Assembly: GCF_031178195.1 (NCBI RefSeq)
Contig: NZ_JAPSJL010000007.1
Span: 62,001-126,000, forward strand
DNA: 64,000 bases
Direction: 5' to 3'
Source: Zhihengliuella sp.
GTDB taxonomy: Bacteria; Actinomycetota; Actinomycetes; Actinomycetales; Micrococcaceae
Shown one piece after another: positions 51,652 to 60,733 of the stretch. The first letter of the stretch is position 1; the number at the start of each line of letters is the position of its first letter. A program made the translations under genes and the position numbers. The notes under the pieces were generated by a model. That model worked only from the letters and a program-made list of their open reading frames with translations. It was not told the origin of the DNA and searched no databases.

Positions 51652-52566
51652 TCAGGCGGGGTAGATCTCGCGGAGCAGGCGCGCCGTCTCCGACGGGGTC
51701 TTGCCGACCTTGACGCCCGCGGCCTCGAGGGCCTCCTTCTTGGCCTGGGCCGTGCCGGAGGAACCGGAGACAATGGCGCCGGCGTGGCCCATGGTCTTGC
51801 CCTCGGGCGCGGTGAAGCCGGCGACGTAGCCGACGACCGGCTTGGTGACATTGGCCTTGATGAAGTCGGCTGCGCGCTCCTCGGCGTCGCCGCCGATCTC
51901 GCCGATCATGACGATCGCCTTGGTCTCCGGGTCGGCCTCGAAGGCGGCCAGCGCGTCGATGTGCGTGGTGCCGATGACCGGGTCGCCGCCGATGCCGATG
52001 GCGGTGGAGAAGCCCAGATCGCGCAGCTCGTACATCATCTGGTAGGTCAGCGTGCCGGACTTGGAGACCAGGCCGACGCCGCCCTTGCCGGTGATGTTCG
52101 CGGGGGTGATGCCCACCAGCGACTCCTCCGGCGTGATGATGCCCGGGCAGTTCGGGCCGATGATGCGGGTGACCTGGTTGCCGTCGGCGTCGACCTTGGA
52201 CTGGGCCAGGGCCCAGAACTCGGCCGAGTCCTGCACCGGCACGCCCTCGGTGATGACCACGACGAGCCCGATCGCGGCCTCGATGGCCTCGACGACGGCG
52301 TCCTTGGTGAACTTCGGCGGGACGAAGACGATCGACACGTCGGCGCCGGTCTCCTGCATGGCCTCGGCGACGGTGCCGAACACGGGCAGCTCGACCGAGG
52401 AGCCGTCCTGGGCGGTGTGCGAGACGGTGGTGCCGGCCTTGCGGGCGTTCACGCCGCCGACGATGTTGGTGCCGGCGGCCAGCATGCGGGCGGTGTGCTT
52501 GGTGCCCTCCGCGCCGGTGATGCCCTGGACGATGACCTTGGAGTCCTTGTTGATGAAGATAGCCAT
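51652..52566 (-). CDS. sucD: Succinyl-CoA synthetase alpha subunit
   Basis: A 304-residue subunit. The CoA-binding N-terminus reads [15 protein letters not shown], and the phosphorylated active-site histidine lies in [22 protein letters not shown] near residue 261. It makes succinate and ATP or GTP from succinyl-CoA in the TCA cycle, with SucC. The ATG has a CGAGGAAC ribosome binding site and follows sucC after 16 nt, forming a sucCD operon. Confidence 0.97.
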   Translation of the reverse strand: MAIFINKDSKVIVQGITGAEGTKHTARMLAAGTNIVGGVNARKAGTTVSHTAQDGSSVELPVFGTVAEAMQETGADVSIVFVPPKFTKDAVVEAIEAAIGLVVVITEGVPVQDSAEFWALAQSKVDADGNQVTRIIGPNCPGIITPEESLVGITPANITGKGGVGLVSKSGTLTYQMMYELRDLGFSTAIGIGGDPVIGTTHIDALAAFEADPETKAIVMIGEIGGDAEERAADFIKANVTKPVVGYVAGFTAPEGKTMGHAGAIVSGSSGTAQAKKEALEAAGVKVGKTPSETARLLREIYPA

Positions 52567-52582
52567 GTGAGTTCCTCGATCC

Positions 52583-53749
52583 TTAGGCGTTCGCCAGCTC
52601 GGCGGCCTTGTCGGCCCCCTCGTCCATGGTGGTGGCCAGGGTGACCAGCGGGTGGTTGGCCTCGGCCAGGATGGCGCGGCCCTCCTCCACGTTGTTGCCG
52701 TCGAGACGGACGACGAGCGGCTTGGTGGCCTTGTCGCCCAGGATCTCGAGGGCCTTGACGATGCCGTCGGCGACGGCGTCGCAGGCGGTGATGCCGCCGA
52801 AGACGTTGACGAACACGGACTTCACCTGCTCGTCGTTGAGGATGACGTCCAGGCCGGACGCCATGATCTCGGCGGAGGCGCCGCCTCCGATGTCGAGGAA
52901 GTTGGCGGGCTTCACGTCGCCGTGGGCCTCGCCGGCGTAGGCGACGACGTCGAGGGTCGACATGACCAGTCCGGCGCCGTTGCCGATGATGCCGACCTCG
53001 CCGTCGAGCTTGACGTAGTTCAAGCCGGCGGCCTTGGCCTTGGCCTCGAGCGGGTCGGCGGCACCCTTGTCCTCGAGCTCCTCGTGCCCGGGGTGGCGGA
53101 CCTCGGAGGCGTTCTCGTCCAGGGAGACCTTGCCGTCGAGGGCGATGATCTCGCCGGCGCCGGTGCGGACCAGCGGGTTGACCTCGACGAGGGTGGCGTC
53201 CTCCTCCTTGAAGACGGACCACAGCTTGACCAGAGCGTCCGCGACCTTGCCGCGCAGCTCCTCCGGGAAGTTCGCCTCCGCGACGATCTCGTCGGCCTTG
53301 GCCTGGTCGATGCCCACCAGCGGGTCGACGGCGACCTTGGCGAGCGCCTCGGGGCGCTCGACGGCGAGCTGCTCGATCTCCATGCCGCCCTCGACGGAGC
53401 ACATGGCGAGGTAGTTGCGGTTGGCGCGGTCCAGCAGCACCGAGAAGTAGAACTCCTCCGCGATGTCGGCGCCCTGCGCGATCATGACCTTGTTGACCGT
53501 GTGGCCCTTGATGTCCATGCCGAGGATGTTCGAGGCGTGCTCGAAGGCCTCGTCGGCGGTCTTGGCGACCTTCACGCCGCCGGCCTTGCCGCGGCCTCCG
53601 ACCTTTACCTGAGCCTTGACCACGACCACGCCGCCGATCTTCTCGGCAGCGGCCTTGGCTTCTTCTGGGGTGTACGCAACGATGCCGGCGAGCACGGGAA
53701 CGCCGTACTTCTCGAACAAATCGCGCGCCTGGTACTCATACAGGTCCAC
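52583..53749 (-). CDS. sucC: Succinyl-CoA synthetase beta subunit
   Basis: A 388-residue ATP-grasp protein. [20 protein letters not shown] opens the nucleotide-binding domain, [14 protein letters not shown] marks the ATP-grasp loop, and the C-terminal ligase domain ends with [19 protein letters not shown]. It forms the nucleotide side of succinyl-CoA synthetase. The GTG start at 53749 fits the family N-terminus. About 245 bp separate it from the pcrA stop, and no gene is seen there. Confidence 0.97.
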   Translation of the reverse strand: MDLYEYQARDLFEKYGVPVLAGIVAYTPEEAKAAAEKIGGVVVVKAQVKVGGRGKAGGVKVAKTADEAFEHASNILGMDIKGHTVNKVMIAQGADIAEEFYFSVLLDRANRNYLAMCSVEGGMEIEQLAVERPEALAKVAVDPLVGIDQAKADEIVAEANFPEELRGKVADALVKLWSVFKEEDATLVEVNPLVRTGAGEIIALDGKVSLDENASEVRHPGHEELEDKGAADPLEAKAKAAGLNYVKLDGEVGIIGNGAGLVMSTLDVVAYAGEAHGDVKPANFLDIGGGASAEIMASGLDVILNDEQVKSVFVNVFGGITACDAVADGIVKALEILGDKATKPLVVRLDGNNVEEGRAILAEANHPLVTLATTMDEGADKAAELANA

Positions 53750-53973
53750 GGGGCTGTGTCCTTCTACGTCGAAGTCGTGTCTATGCGGAACCGCCGGACG
53801 CGTCTGACCGACGGACTCCTGTGGGAGACTGCGCTCCCACGGCGCTCAGCGCCTCGCTTAGACTAACGCGTTCAGTGCACCCGCACACTTCTACGGCCCG
53901 TAGACGAGGCGCTGCCGAGGGGCGCCCGCGCCGCACGCGGTTCGCCACCGACTCGGCGCTGACGTGCGCCGCG

Positions 53974-53994
53974 CCCCTCGCCCGCTGGCGGGGG
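53974..53994 (-). terminator. Possible stem-loop at the 3' end of pcrA
   Basis: CCCCTCGCC and GGCGGGGG can pair around a 4-nt loop with one bulge, starting directly after the pcrA stop on the minus strand. Confidence 0.35.
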
Positions 53995-53995
53995 A

Positions 53996-56443
53996 TCACT
54001 CCGACTCGATCTTCTCCAGGGGGGCGTAACGGAGCAGGAGCCGCTTCTCGTCCGTGGCGAAGGTCACCTTGGCGACGGTCTTGTCGCCGGCACCTTCGAG
54101 GGCGATGACGGTCCCCTCCCCGAAGGTGGCGTGCCGGACCCGGTCGCCGATGGAGAGCGCGACGACCTCCTTCTGCTGCTGCACGCGGCCCCGCCCGCCG
54201 GCCCGCGCGGTGGCATCGGTGCGCAGGGTGGCCGTCTCCGGGTCGCCGGCCCGCCGGACCGGCCGCGAGGCGCCCCAGGAGGACGCGTCGTCGGACCGGC
54301 CGGAGCCGTACCGGCCGGACGAGAACCCGCCGGAGCCGAAGCCGGACCCGAAACCTCCCGACCCGAAGCCGCCGCCGGCGGCGAAGGCGGGCCGGCTGCT
54401 GCCCTCGCGCTTCCAGTCCAGGAGCCGCTCCGGGATCTCCTGCAGGAACTGGCTGGCGGGGTTGTACTGCGACTGCCCCCAGAGGCTGCGGTACTCGGAG
54501 CGGCTGACGTACAGGCGCTTGCGGGCGCGCGTCAGCCCCACGTAGGCGAGCCGACGCTCCTCCGCGAGCTCCTTCTCGTCCGTCATGGACCGCTGGTGCG
54601 GGAAGATGCCGTGCTCCATGCCGGTGAGGAAGACCACCGGGAACTCGAGGCCCTTGGCGGTGTGCAGCGTCATCAGGGTGACGACGCCCTCGCGGGCCGC
54701 CATCTCCTCGCCCTCCGCGTCGGTGGGCGCCTCGGGGATCTGGTCCGCGTCCGCGACGAGGGAGACCTGCTCGAGGAACGCCTCGAGCGAGCCGTCCGGG
54801 TTCTCGCGCTCGTAGTCGCGGACGACGGCGACGAGCTCGGCGAGGTTCTCGACCCGCGACTCGTCCTGCGGGTCGGTCGACTTCCGGAGCGTCTCCAGGT
54901 AGCCGGTCTGCTCCAGGACCGCCTCGAGGGCCTCCGCGGCACCGGAGCCCTCGGCGACGACCATGAGGTCGTCGACCAGCTTCACGAACCCCTTGACGCT
55001 GTTCAGGCTGCGGGTGGCCATGCCGGGGGCCTCGTCGGCGCGGCGGAGCGCCTCCATGAAGCTGATCCGGTCGCGGCCGGCCAGCGCCGCGACGGCGTAC
55101 TCGGCCCGGTCGCCGATGCCGCGCTTGGGCTCGTTGAGGATCCGTCGGACGTTGATGTCGTCCTCTGGGTTGACGAGGACGCGCAGGTAGGCCAGCGCGT
55201 CCTTCACCTCCTTGCGGTCGTAGAAGCGCGTGCCGCCGACCACCTTGTACTTCAGGTCCACGCGCATGAGCTGCTCCTCGAGCGAGCGGGACTGCGCGTT
55301 GGTCCGGTAGAAGATCGCCACGTCGCCGGGCCGGATGCCCTCCTCGTCGTTGAGCCGGAGGATCTCGTCGGCGATCCAGCGGGCCTCGTCCTGCTCCGAC
55401 TCCCCCACGTAGCCGATGATCCGCTCGCCGTCGCCCTCTGCGGTCCAGAGGCGCTTGGGCGGCCGGTCCGGGTTCTTCTCGATCACGGCGTTGGCGGCGG
55501 ACAGGATGGTCTGCGTGGAGCGGTAGTTCTGCTCGAGCTTGATGGTCGCCGCGTCGGGGTAGTCCTTGCCGAACTCGACGATGTTGCGGATGTCGGCGCC
55601 GCGGAAGGCGTAGATCGACTGGTCCGAGTCGCCGACGACCGTCAGCTCGCCTCCGGGCGTCGGCCCGTCGGTGCCGGTCAGCTCGCGCACCAGCGAGTAC
55701 TGCGCGTGGTTGGTGTCCTGGTACTCGTCCACCAGGACGTGGCGGAAGCGGCGCCGGTAGTTGTCCGCGACGGCCGGGAACGCCCGGAACATGTGGACGA
55801 CCTGGCCGATCAGGTCGTCGAAGTCCAGGGCGTTCGCCTGCCGCAGGCGCTGCGTGTACTGGGTGTAGACCTCTGACACGGCACGGCTGAAGGGATCCTG
55901 CGAGGCGGTGGAGACGTAGTCCTCGTCGTCGATCAGCTCGTTCTTGAGCGAGGAGATCTTGTTCTGGATCGCCTTGGGCGCGAACTTCTTGGGGTCCAGA
56001 TCCAGCGACTTCGCGATCATGGTGATCAGCCGCAGCGAGTCAGCGGCGTCGTAGATGGAGAAGTTGGACTTCAGCCCGACGGCGGCTGCCTCGCGCCGCA
56101 GGATCTTCACGCAGGAGGAGTGGAAGGTGGAGATCCACATCTTCTCCGCGGCCTCCCCCACCAGCTCCGAGATCCGCTCGCGCATCTCGGCCGCGGCCTT
56201 GTTGGTGAAGGTGATGGCCAGGATCTCGTGGGGGCGGGCGCGGCCCGTGGCCAGCAGGTAGGCGATCCGGTGGGTCAGCACCCGGGTCTTGCCCGAGCCG
56301 GCTCCGGCCACGATCAGCAGCGGCGATCCGGAGTGCTTCACGGCCTCCAGCTGCTCGGGGTTGAGCCTCTCCAGCAGGGCCTCGGCGTCCGTCGGGGCCG
56401 GACGTCGAGCGGGCGCGGCGAAGTCGTCGAAGAGAAAATCCAT
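53996..56443 (-). CDS. pcrA: ATP-dependent DNA helicase PcrA/UvrD
   Basis: An 815-residue superfamily 1A helicase. LNPEQLEAVKHSGSPLLIVAGAGSGKT gives the Q motif and Walker A (46-53), followed by LVDEYQDTNHAQYSL (Walker B), GDSDQSIYAFRGAD and the C-terminal LMTLHTAKGLEFPVVFLTGMEHG and EERRLAYVGLTRARKRLYV. The last 150 residues include a Gly/Phe/Ser-rich linker and a small C-terminal domain (VRHATFGEGTVIALEG) as in actinobacterial PcrA. It unwinds DNA in repair and replication restart. A TAGACT -10 box 9 nt before the ATG suggests an almost leaderless transcript. Confidence 0.96.
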   Translation of the reverse strand: MDFLFDDFAAPARRPAPTDAEALLERLNPEQLEAVKHSGSPLLIVAGAGSGKTRVLTHRIAYLLATGRARPHEILAITFTNKAAAEMRERISELVGEAAEKMWISTFHSSCVKILRREAAAVGLKSNFSIYDAADSLRLITMIAKSLDLDPKKFAPKAIQNKISSLKNELIDDEDYVSTASQDPFSRAVSEVYTQYTQRLRQANALDFDDLIGQVVHMFRAFPAVADNYRRRFRHVLVDEYQDTNHAQYSLVRELTGTDGPTPGGELTVVGDSDQSIYAFRGADIRNIVEFGKDYPDAATIKLEQNYRSTQTILSAANAVIEKNPDRPPKRLWTAEGDGERIIGYVGESEQDEARWIADEILRLNDEEGIRPGDVAIFYRTNAQSRSLEEQLMRVDLKYKVVGGTRFYDRKEVKDALAYLRVLVNPEDDINVRRILNEPKRGIGDRAEYAVAALAGRDRISFMEALRRADEAPGMATRSLNSVKGFVKLVDDLMVVAEGSGAAEALEAVLEQTGYLETLRKSTDPQDESRVENLAELVAVVRDYERENPDGSLEAFLEQVSLVADADQIPEAPTDAEGEEMAAREGVVTLMTLHTAKGLEFPVVFLTGMEHGIFPHQRSMTDEKELAEERRLAYVGLTRARKRLYVSRSEYRSLWGQSQYNPASQFLQEIPERLLDWKREGSSRPAFAAGGGFGSGGFGSGFGSGGFSSGRYGSGRSDDASSWGASRPVRRAGDPETATLRTDATARAGGRGRVQQQKEVVALSIGDRVRHATFGEGTVIALEGAGDKTVAKVTFATDEKRLLLRYAPLEKIESE

Positions 56444-56452
56444 GGTGGATCC

Positions 56453-56458
56453 AGTCTA
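56453..56458 (-). promoter_or_regulatory. -10 box of the pcrA promoter, near-leaderless
   Basis: On the minus strand TAGACT ends 9 nt before the ATG at 56443, leaving a leader of about 2-3 nt. Confidence 0.4.
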
Positions 56459-56599
56459 GGGCCGGGCACCCCGGCAGTGGTGCCGGCCGCTGCCGCCGGG
56501 GAACGACGGCGGGAGGCGCCTCCGCGCTCCTCCCGACTGTCCCGCCATGAGGAACGGGCCGCGAACCGCTAGTATGGTTCCGCGCCCGTCCGCGGGCCC

Positions 56600-56673
56600 G
56601 CCTCTGTAGCTCAGTTGGATAGAGCGACCCTCTCCTAAAGGGTAGGCCGTCGGTTCGATTCCGGCCAGGGGCA
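56600..56673 (+). tRNA. tRNA-Arg, anticodon CCU
   Basis: A complete cloverleaf. The acceptor stem is GCCTCTG/CAGGGGC (one G-U pair) with discriminator A at 56673. The D-arm contains GTAGCTCAGTTGGATAGAGC, the anticodon stem ACCCT/AGGGT holds loop C-T-C-C-T-A-A (anticodon CCU), and the T-arm is GTCGG-TTCGATT-CCGGC. CCA is not encoded. It reads AGG arginine codons, rare in this GC-rich genome. Confidence 0.96.
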
Positions 56674-56700
56674 CAGGAACCGGGACCGGCCTCCCGGAGA

Positions 56701-56729
56701 ACGGCTCCCGGCACGAGGCCGGGAGCCGT
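56701..56729. terminator. Stem-loop between tRNA-Arg and the ROK gene
   Basis: A perfect 12-bp inverted repeat (ACGGCTCCCGGC, 5-nt loop, complement) lies 28 nt after the tRNA and 38 nt from the convergent ROK stop. It can serve both. Confidence 0.85.
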
Positions 56730-56766
56730 CTCGCGTTCCGCGTCCCCCGTCGAACGGTCGGGACGA

Positions 56767-57999
56767 TCAGCCGAGCAGGAGGGCGCTGGCCTTCGGCGAC
56801 AAGGCGGCATCGAGCACGGCGCAGGCCCCGCCGATCGCGCCCAGGTGGTGGCCGAGCGAGGACGTCTCCACGTCCAGCCGGTGCACGCTGCTCATGAGGA
56901 ACTGGCTCTGGATGGCCTCCCGTGCGTCCTCGATCAGCAGGCTGCTCGCCTCGGACCAGACGGGACCGCCCAGGAAGACCTTGTCGACGTCGTACACGTT
57001 GGCCAGCTGCGCGACGAGCGAGGACCAGATGCCGTTGAGCCGGGTCAGCACCTCCAGCGCGGCGGTGTCCCCGTCCCGGGCGCGGCGGACCATGGTGCCC
57101 AGGAACTGCGAGCGCTGGCCGACGGTGTCGGCGCCCTCGAGCTCGCGGCAGTCGACGCCGGCGGCCCGGGCGAGGTCGAGCATCGACTCGTGGGAGACAG
57201 CGTCGCCGAAGGTGCGCGCGACGGGCGTGTCCGAGCCGGGCACGGGCACCGGGACCACGACATTGCCGATCTCGCCGGCGTTGTTGCTGACTCCGCGCAG
57301 CACCTCGCCGCCGAGCACCGCGCCGATGCCGACGCCGGTGCCGATGTAGACGGAGAGGAAGTTCCGGTCCCGGTCCTGGTCGCCGTTCCACTGCTCCGCG
57401 ATGGCCGCGGCGACCGAGTCCTTCTCCAGCATGACGCTCAGCTGGAGCCGCTCCATCAGCGGCTCCACGATCTCCACAGAGCGCCAGTCGCCTCCCATCA
57501 GCGGAGGCGTGACGATCACGCCGGCGTCGGGGTCGATCGGCCCGGGCGCCGCCACTCCCACGCCCACGATGTGGTCGCGGCGCTGGCCGGAGTCGCGGAT
57601 GAGCTCGTCGATGGTGTCGCCCATGACGCCGATGGTGGCCTGGGGGCTGTCGATGTCGTGATCCGCGAAGCGCCGACTGCCGAGCACGTGGCCGCGGAGG
57701 TTCACGAGCACGACGGTCATCTGGGCCGGGTCCAAGTGGACGCCGACGGCCAGGAGGCGGTCAGGTTCGAGCTCCAGGACGGTGCGCGGCTTGCCGGGCC
57801 CGGAGATGACCGTGCGGTCCTCGCGCGCGAAGCCGTTGTCCAGGAGCCGGCGGACGACGTTCGAGATCGTCTGCGGCGACAGTCCGGTCGACGACGCGAG
57901 CTCGACGCGGCTGACGCCGTCCGGGGCGCGGCGGATCGAGTCGAAGATGACCGCTTGGTTGAAATCGCCGAGTCGGCCGAGATTGGTACCCCGCTGCAT
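56767..57999 (-). CDS. ROK-family transcriptional regulator
   Basis: A 410-residue protein. The winged helix-turn-helix lies in about 10-75 (FNQAVIFDSIRRAPDGVSRVELASSTGLSPQTISNVVRRLL). The ROK/actin-like domain follows, with VGVHLDPAQMTVVLVNLRG, the GVGVAAPGPIDPDAGVI motif and SVYIGTGVGIGAVLGGEVLRG. The usual zinc cluster C-x-C-G-x-x-G-C is absent: the region after GEIGN reads VVVPVPVPGSDTPVARTFG. It is likely a sugar-responsive repressor. The ATG at 57999 has GGAG 6 nt upstream; longer readings run into the divergent region. No transport or sugar gene is adjacent. Confidence 0.9.
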   Translation of the reverse strand: MQRGTNLGRLGDFNQAVIFDSIRRAPDGVSRVELASSTGLSPQTISNVVRRLLDNGFAREDRTVISGPGKPRTVLELEPDRLLAVGVHLDPAQMTVVLVNLRGHVLGSRRFADHDIDSPQATIGVMGDTIDELIRDSGQRRDHIVGVGVAAPGPIDPDAGVIVTPPLMGGDWRSVEIVEPLMERLQLSVMLEKDSVAAAIAEQWNGDQDRDRNFLSVYIGTGVGIGAVLGGEVLRGVSNNAGEIGNVVVPVPVPGSDTPVARTFGDAVSHESMLDLARAAGVDCRELEGADTVGQRSQFLGTMVRRARDGDTAALEVLTRLNGIWSSLVAQLANVYDVDKVFLGGPVWSEASSLLIEDAREAIQSQFLMSSVHRLDVETSSLGHHLGAIGGACAVLDAALSPKASALLLG

Positions 58000-58151
58000 A
58001 CACACTCCAATATCTGATGGGCGCGTGGCCCACCCGTCGCCTATGACGTCTGGTGGTCGCCCGTGTGCTGGATCGGCCGGCGCGTCGCCGGGACCGGGCG
58101 CTTCCCTGTGGCCACATTCTAGGGCCTCTTTGAGAAAATCGATACCCAACC

Positions 58152-58163
58152 ATTTGGGCAAAT
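58152..58163. repeat. Inverted repeat between ROK and Nudix genes
   Basis: ATTTG-GG-CAAAT is perfect, and is framed by an outer ACCCA…TGGGT pair (about 58144 and 58182). The region is AT-rich compared with its surroundings. Position fits an operator for the ROK regulator or Nudix promoter. Confidence 0.45.
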
Positions 58164-58240
58164 CTGGAGGCTGGGTAACATGGCTCCGATTGCCCACTCT
58201 ACTCGCCGGTAGATTCGTTGCGCCTAAATTAAGGAGCCGC

Positions 58241-58693
58241 ATGTCTCCCATCATCTCCGTCTCAGCCGTCTCGCTCCTCGACGACCAGGGGCGCGTGTTG
58301 CTCGTCCGCAAGCGCGGTACGGCCAGGTTCATGCAGCCCGGCGGCAAGCCGGAACCGGGCGAGGCGCCGGCGGAGGCCGCCGTCCGCGAGGTCCGGGAGG
58401 AACTCGGCCTCTCGTTCCGGACCGACGATCTCGTCGCGCACGGCCTCTGGGTGGGCGCGGCCGCGAACGAGCCGGGCACGGAGCTGCGCGCCCATCTCTT
58501 CGAGGCGCGGCTCGCCGACGCCGGGGCCGCCGGCCCCATCGCCGCGGCCGAGGTCACAGCGCAGGCGGAGATCGCCGAGCTCCTCTGGGTCCGCCCCGAG
58601 GACGCCCTCGACCGCGCGGACCTGGCGCCGCTGCTGCGCGAGGAGGTGCTGCCGCGGTTGCTCCGGGGACGGGAGGACGCGGGCGCGGCCTAG
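58241..58693 (+). CDS. Nudix hydrolase
   Basis: A 150-residue protein. The Nudix box at 35-57 is complete: G35-K-P-E-P-G-E … R-E-V-R-E-E-L-G-L (GX5EX7REUXEEXGU). It hydrolyses nucleoside diphosphate derivatives, and the MutT-like N-terminal VSLLDDQGRVLLVRKRG allows a housecleaning role such as removing oxidised nucleotides. The ATG has an AAGGAG ribosome binding site. The upstream reading to 57782 is the antisense of the ROK gene. Confidence 0.92.
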   Translation: MSPIISVSAVSLLDDQGRVLLVRKRGTARFMQPGGKPEPGEAPAEAAVREVREELGLSFRTDDLVAHGLWVGAAANEPGTELRAHLFEARLADAGAAGPIAAAEVTAQAEIAELLWVRPEDALDRADLAPLLREEVLPRLLRGREDAGAA

Positions 58694-58734
58694 TCCCGCG
58701 TGGGCCCCGCGACCGGACCGGGGTCCCCGGCAGC

Positions 58735-60594
58735 TCAGGAGAACTGGGTGCGGTAGAGCTCCGCGTACCGTCCCTCGCGGGCGAGCAGCTCCGAGTGGGT
58801 CCCGCGCTCGATGATCGCCCCGTCCTCGAGCACCAGGATCTGGTCCGCCGAGCGGACGGTGGAGAGCCGGTGGGCGATGACGACGGCGGTGCGTCCCTCC
58901 AGCGCCTCGGAGAGCGCCGCCTGGACCGCCGCCTCGTTGGTGGAGTCCAGGGCGGCCGTCGCCTCATCGAGCACCACGACCCGTGGCGCGGCCAGCAGCA
59001 GCCGGGCGATGGTCATGCGCTGCCGCTCCCCGCCGGACAGGCGGTAGCCGCGCTCCCCCACCACGGTGTCCAGCCCGTCGGGCAGGCCGGCGATCACCGG
59101 CTGCAGCCGGGCTCGGCGCAGCGCCTCCCACAGCTGCTCGTCGGTGGCCTCGGGCGCCGCGAGCCGCAGATTGGCCGCGATGGTGTCGTGGAAGAGGTGC
59201 CCGTCCTGCGTCACCATGCCGATCGTGGCGCGCAGCGACGCGAACGTCACGTCCCGCAGATCGGTGCCGCCGATGCGCACCGCGCCGGAGTCGACGTCGT
59301 ACAGGCGGGTCAGCAGCTGCGCGCAGGTCGACTTGCCGGCGCCCGACGAGCCGACGAGGGCGAACGTCTGCCCGGCCGGGACATGGAAGTCGATCCCGTG
59401 CAGGACCTCCTCGCCGCCGCGCCGGTCCAGCACGGCCACGTCCTCGAGGGAGGCGAGCGAGACCTGGTCGGCGCTCGGGTAGGCGAAGCGCACGTCGTCG
59501 AAGCGAACGTCGACGGGCCCGGCCGGCAGCTCGCCGGCGTCGGGCTTCTCGGCGATCATCGGCTCGAGGTCGAGGATCTCGAACACCCGGTCGAAGCTCA
59601 CCAGCGCGCTCATGATCTCCACCCGCGCGTTGGCGAGCCCGGTGAGCGGGACGTACAGGCGGGTGAGCAGCAGCGCCAGGGTCACCACGTCGCCGGCCGC
59701 CAGGTCGCCGCGCAGCGCGTACAGGCCGCCGAGCCCGTAGACCAGGGCCAGCGCCAGGGCGGCCACGAGGGTCAGCGCCGCGACGAAGTAGTGCTGGCGC
59801 ATCGAGGTCTTCACGCCGATATCCCGTACCCGGGAGGCCCGGGCCGCGAACTCCGCGGACTCGGCGTCGGGGCGGCCGAACAGCTTCACAAGCGTCGCTC
59901 CGGGCGCGCTGAAGCGCTCCGTCATCTGGGTGCCCATGTCGGCGTTGTGGTTGGCGGCCTCGCGGCGCAGCTCGGCGATGCTGCGGCCCATCCGCCGCGC
60001 CGGGATCAGGAAGACCGGGAGCATGACGATCGCCAGCAGGGTCACCTGCCAGGAGGTGGAGAACATGACGGCGGCCGTCAGGACCAGTGCGACGACGTTG
60101 CTCACCACGGACGAGAGCGTCCCGGCGAAGGCGGCCTGGGCGCCGATGACGTCGTTGTTCAGGCGGGAGACGAGCGCCCCCGTGCGGGTCCTCGTGAAGA
60201 ACGCCACAGGCATGCGCTGGACGTGGTCGAACACGGCGGTGCGCAGATCGTAGATGACCTGCTCCCCGAGCGACGACGAGAGCCAGCGCGAGAGGATCGA
60301 GACGCCGGCCTCGGCGAGCGCCACGAGCGCGATCAACCCGGCCAGCGCCGCGATCGCGGAGAACGGGCCGCCCGCGACGATCGCGTCGATGACGCGCCCG
60401 GCGAGCACCGGCGTCGCGACGGCGAGCACGGCGGCGACGACCGAGACGACGATGAAGAGGACGAGCCGCGTGCCGTACTGCCGTGCGAACCCGAGGACCC
60501 GGCGCGGGGTCTGCGGGGAGATCGGGGACGACTTGTCCTTGGTCAGGCGGTAGAGGGTGCCGTACGCGGCGTGTTCCATGCTCACGGACGGCAC
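58735..60594 (-). CDS. ABC transporter, fused permease/ATP-binding exporter subunit
   Basis: A 619-residue half-transporter. Six transmembrane helices (about 40-320) are followed by an ATPase domain with VGSSGAGKSTCAQLL (Walker A), RLSGGERQRMTIARLLLAAPRVVVLDEATAALDS (signature and Walker B) and AVVIAHRLSTVRSADQIL. A homodimeric exporter of lipids or drugs of the MsbA/LmrA type is likely, with substrate unknown. The N-terminus is uncertain: GTG at 60594, GTG at 60585 and ATG at 60579 are all possible and none has a clear ribosome binding site. It is convergent with the Nudix gene. Confidence 0.93.
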   Translation of the reverse strand: MPSVSMEHAAYGTLYRLTKDKSSPISPQTPRRVLGFARQYGTRLVLFIVVSVVAAVLAVATPVLAGRVIDAIVAGGPFSAIAALAGLIALVALAEAGVSILSRWLSSSLGEQVIYDLRTAVFDHVQRMPVAFFTRTRTGALVSRLNNDVIGAQAAFAGTLSSVVSNVVALVLTAAVMFSTSWQVTLLAIVMLPVFLIPARRMGRSIAELRREAANHNADMGTQMTERFSAPGATLVKLFGRPDAESAEFAARASRVRDIGVKTSMRQHYFVAALTLVAALALALVYGLGGLYALRGDLAAGDVVTLALLLTRLYVPLTGLANARVEIMSALVSFDRVFEILDLEPMIAEKPDAGELPAGPVDVRFDDVRFAYPSADQVSLASLEDVAVLDRRGGEEVLHGIDFHVPAGQTFALVGSSGAGKSTCAQLLTRLYDVDSGAVRIGGTDLRDVTFASLRATIGMVTQDGHLFHDTIAANLRLAAPEATDEQLWEALRRARLQPVIAGLPDGLDTVVGERGYRLSGGERQRMTIARLLLAAPRVVVLDEATAALDSTNEAAVQAALSEALEGRTAVVIAHRLSTVRSADQILVLEDGAIIERGTHSELLAREGRYAELYRTQFS

Positions 60595-60680
60595 ACTACC
60601 GTGACGGTCCCCCGGAGTGGCGCGCGGGTCCCCCGCACCCGCGGGCGGCGCATCGGAGTCGTCGTCCGCGGGCCGGGAGG

Positions 60681-60717
60681 CCGAGGGGCCCGAGCGCAGC
60701 GCGCACGGGCCCCTCGG
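60681..60717 (-). terminator. Stem-loop terminator of the molybdoenzyme operon
   Basis: A perfect 12-bp inverted repeat (CCGAGGGGCCCG and complement) with a 13-nt loop begins 16 nt beyond the stop of the FdhF-type gene on the minus strand. Confidence 0.85.
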
Positions 60718-60733
60718 TCAGGATCGGGCGGGA

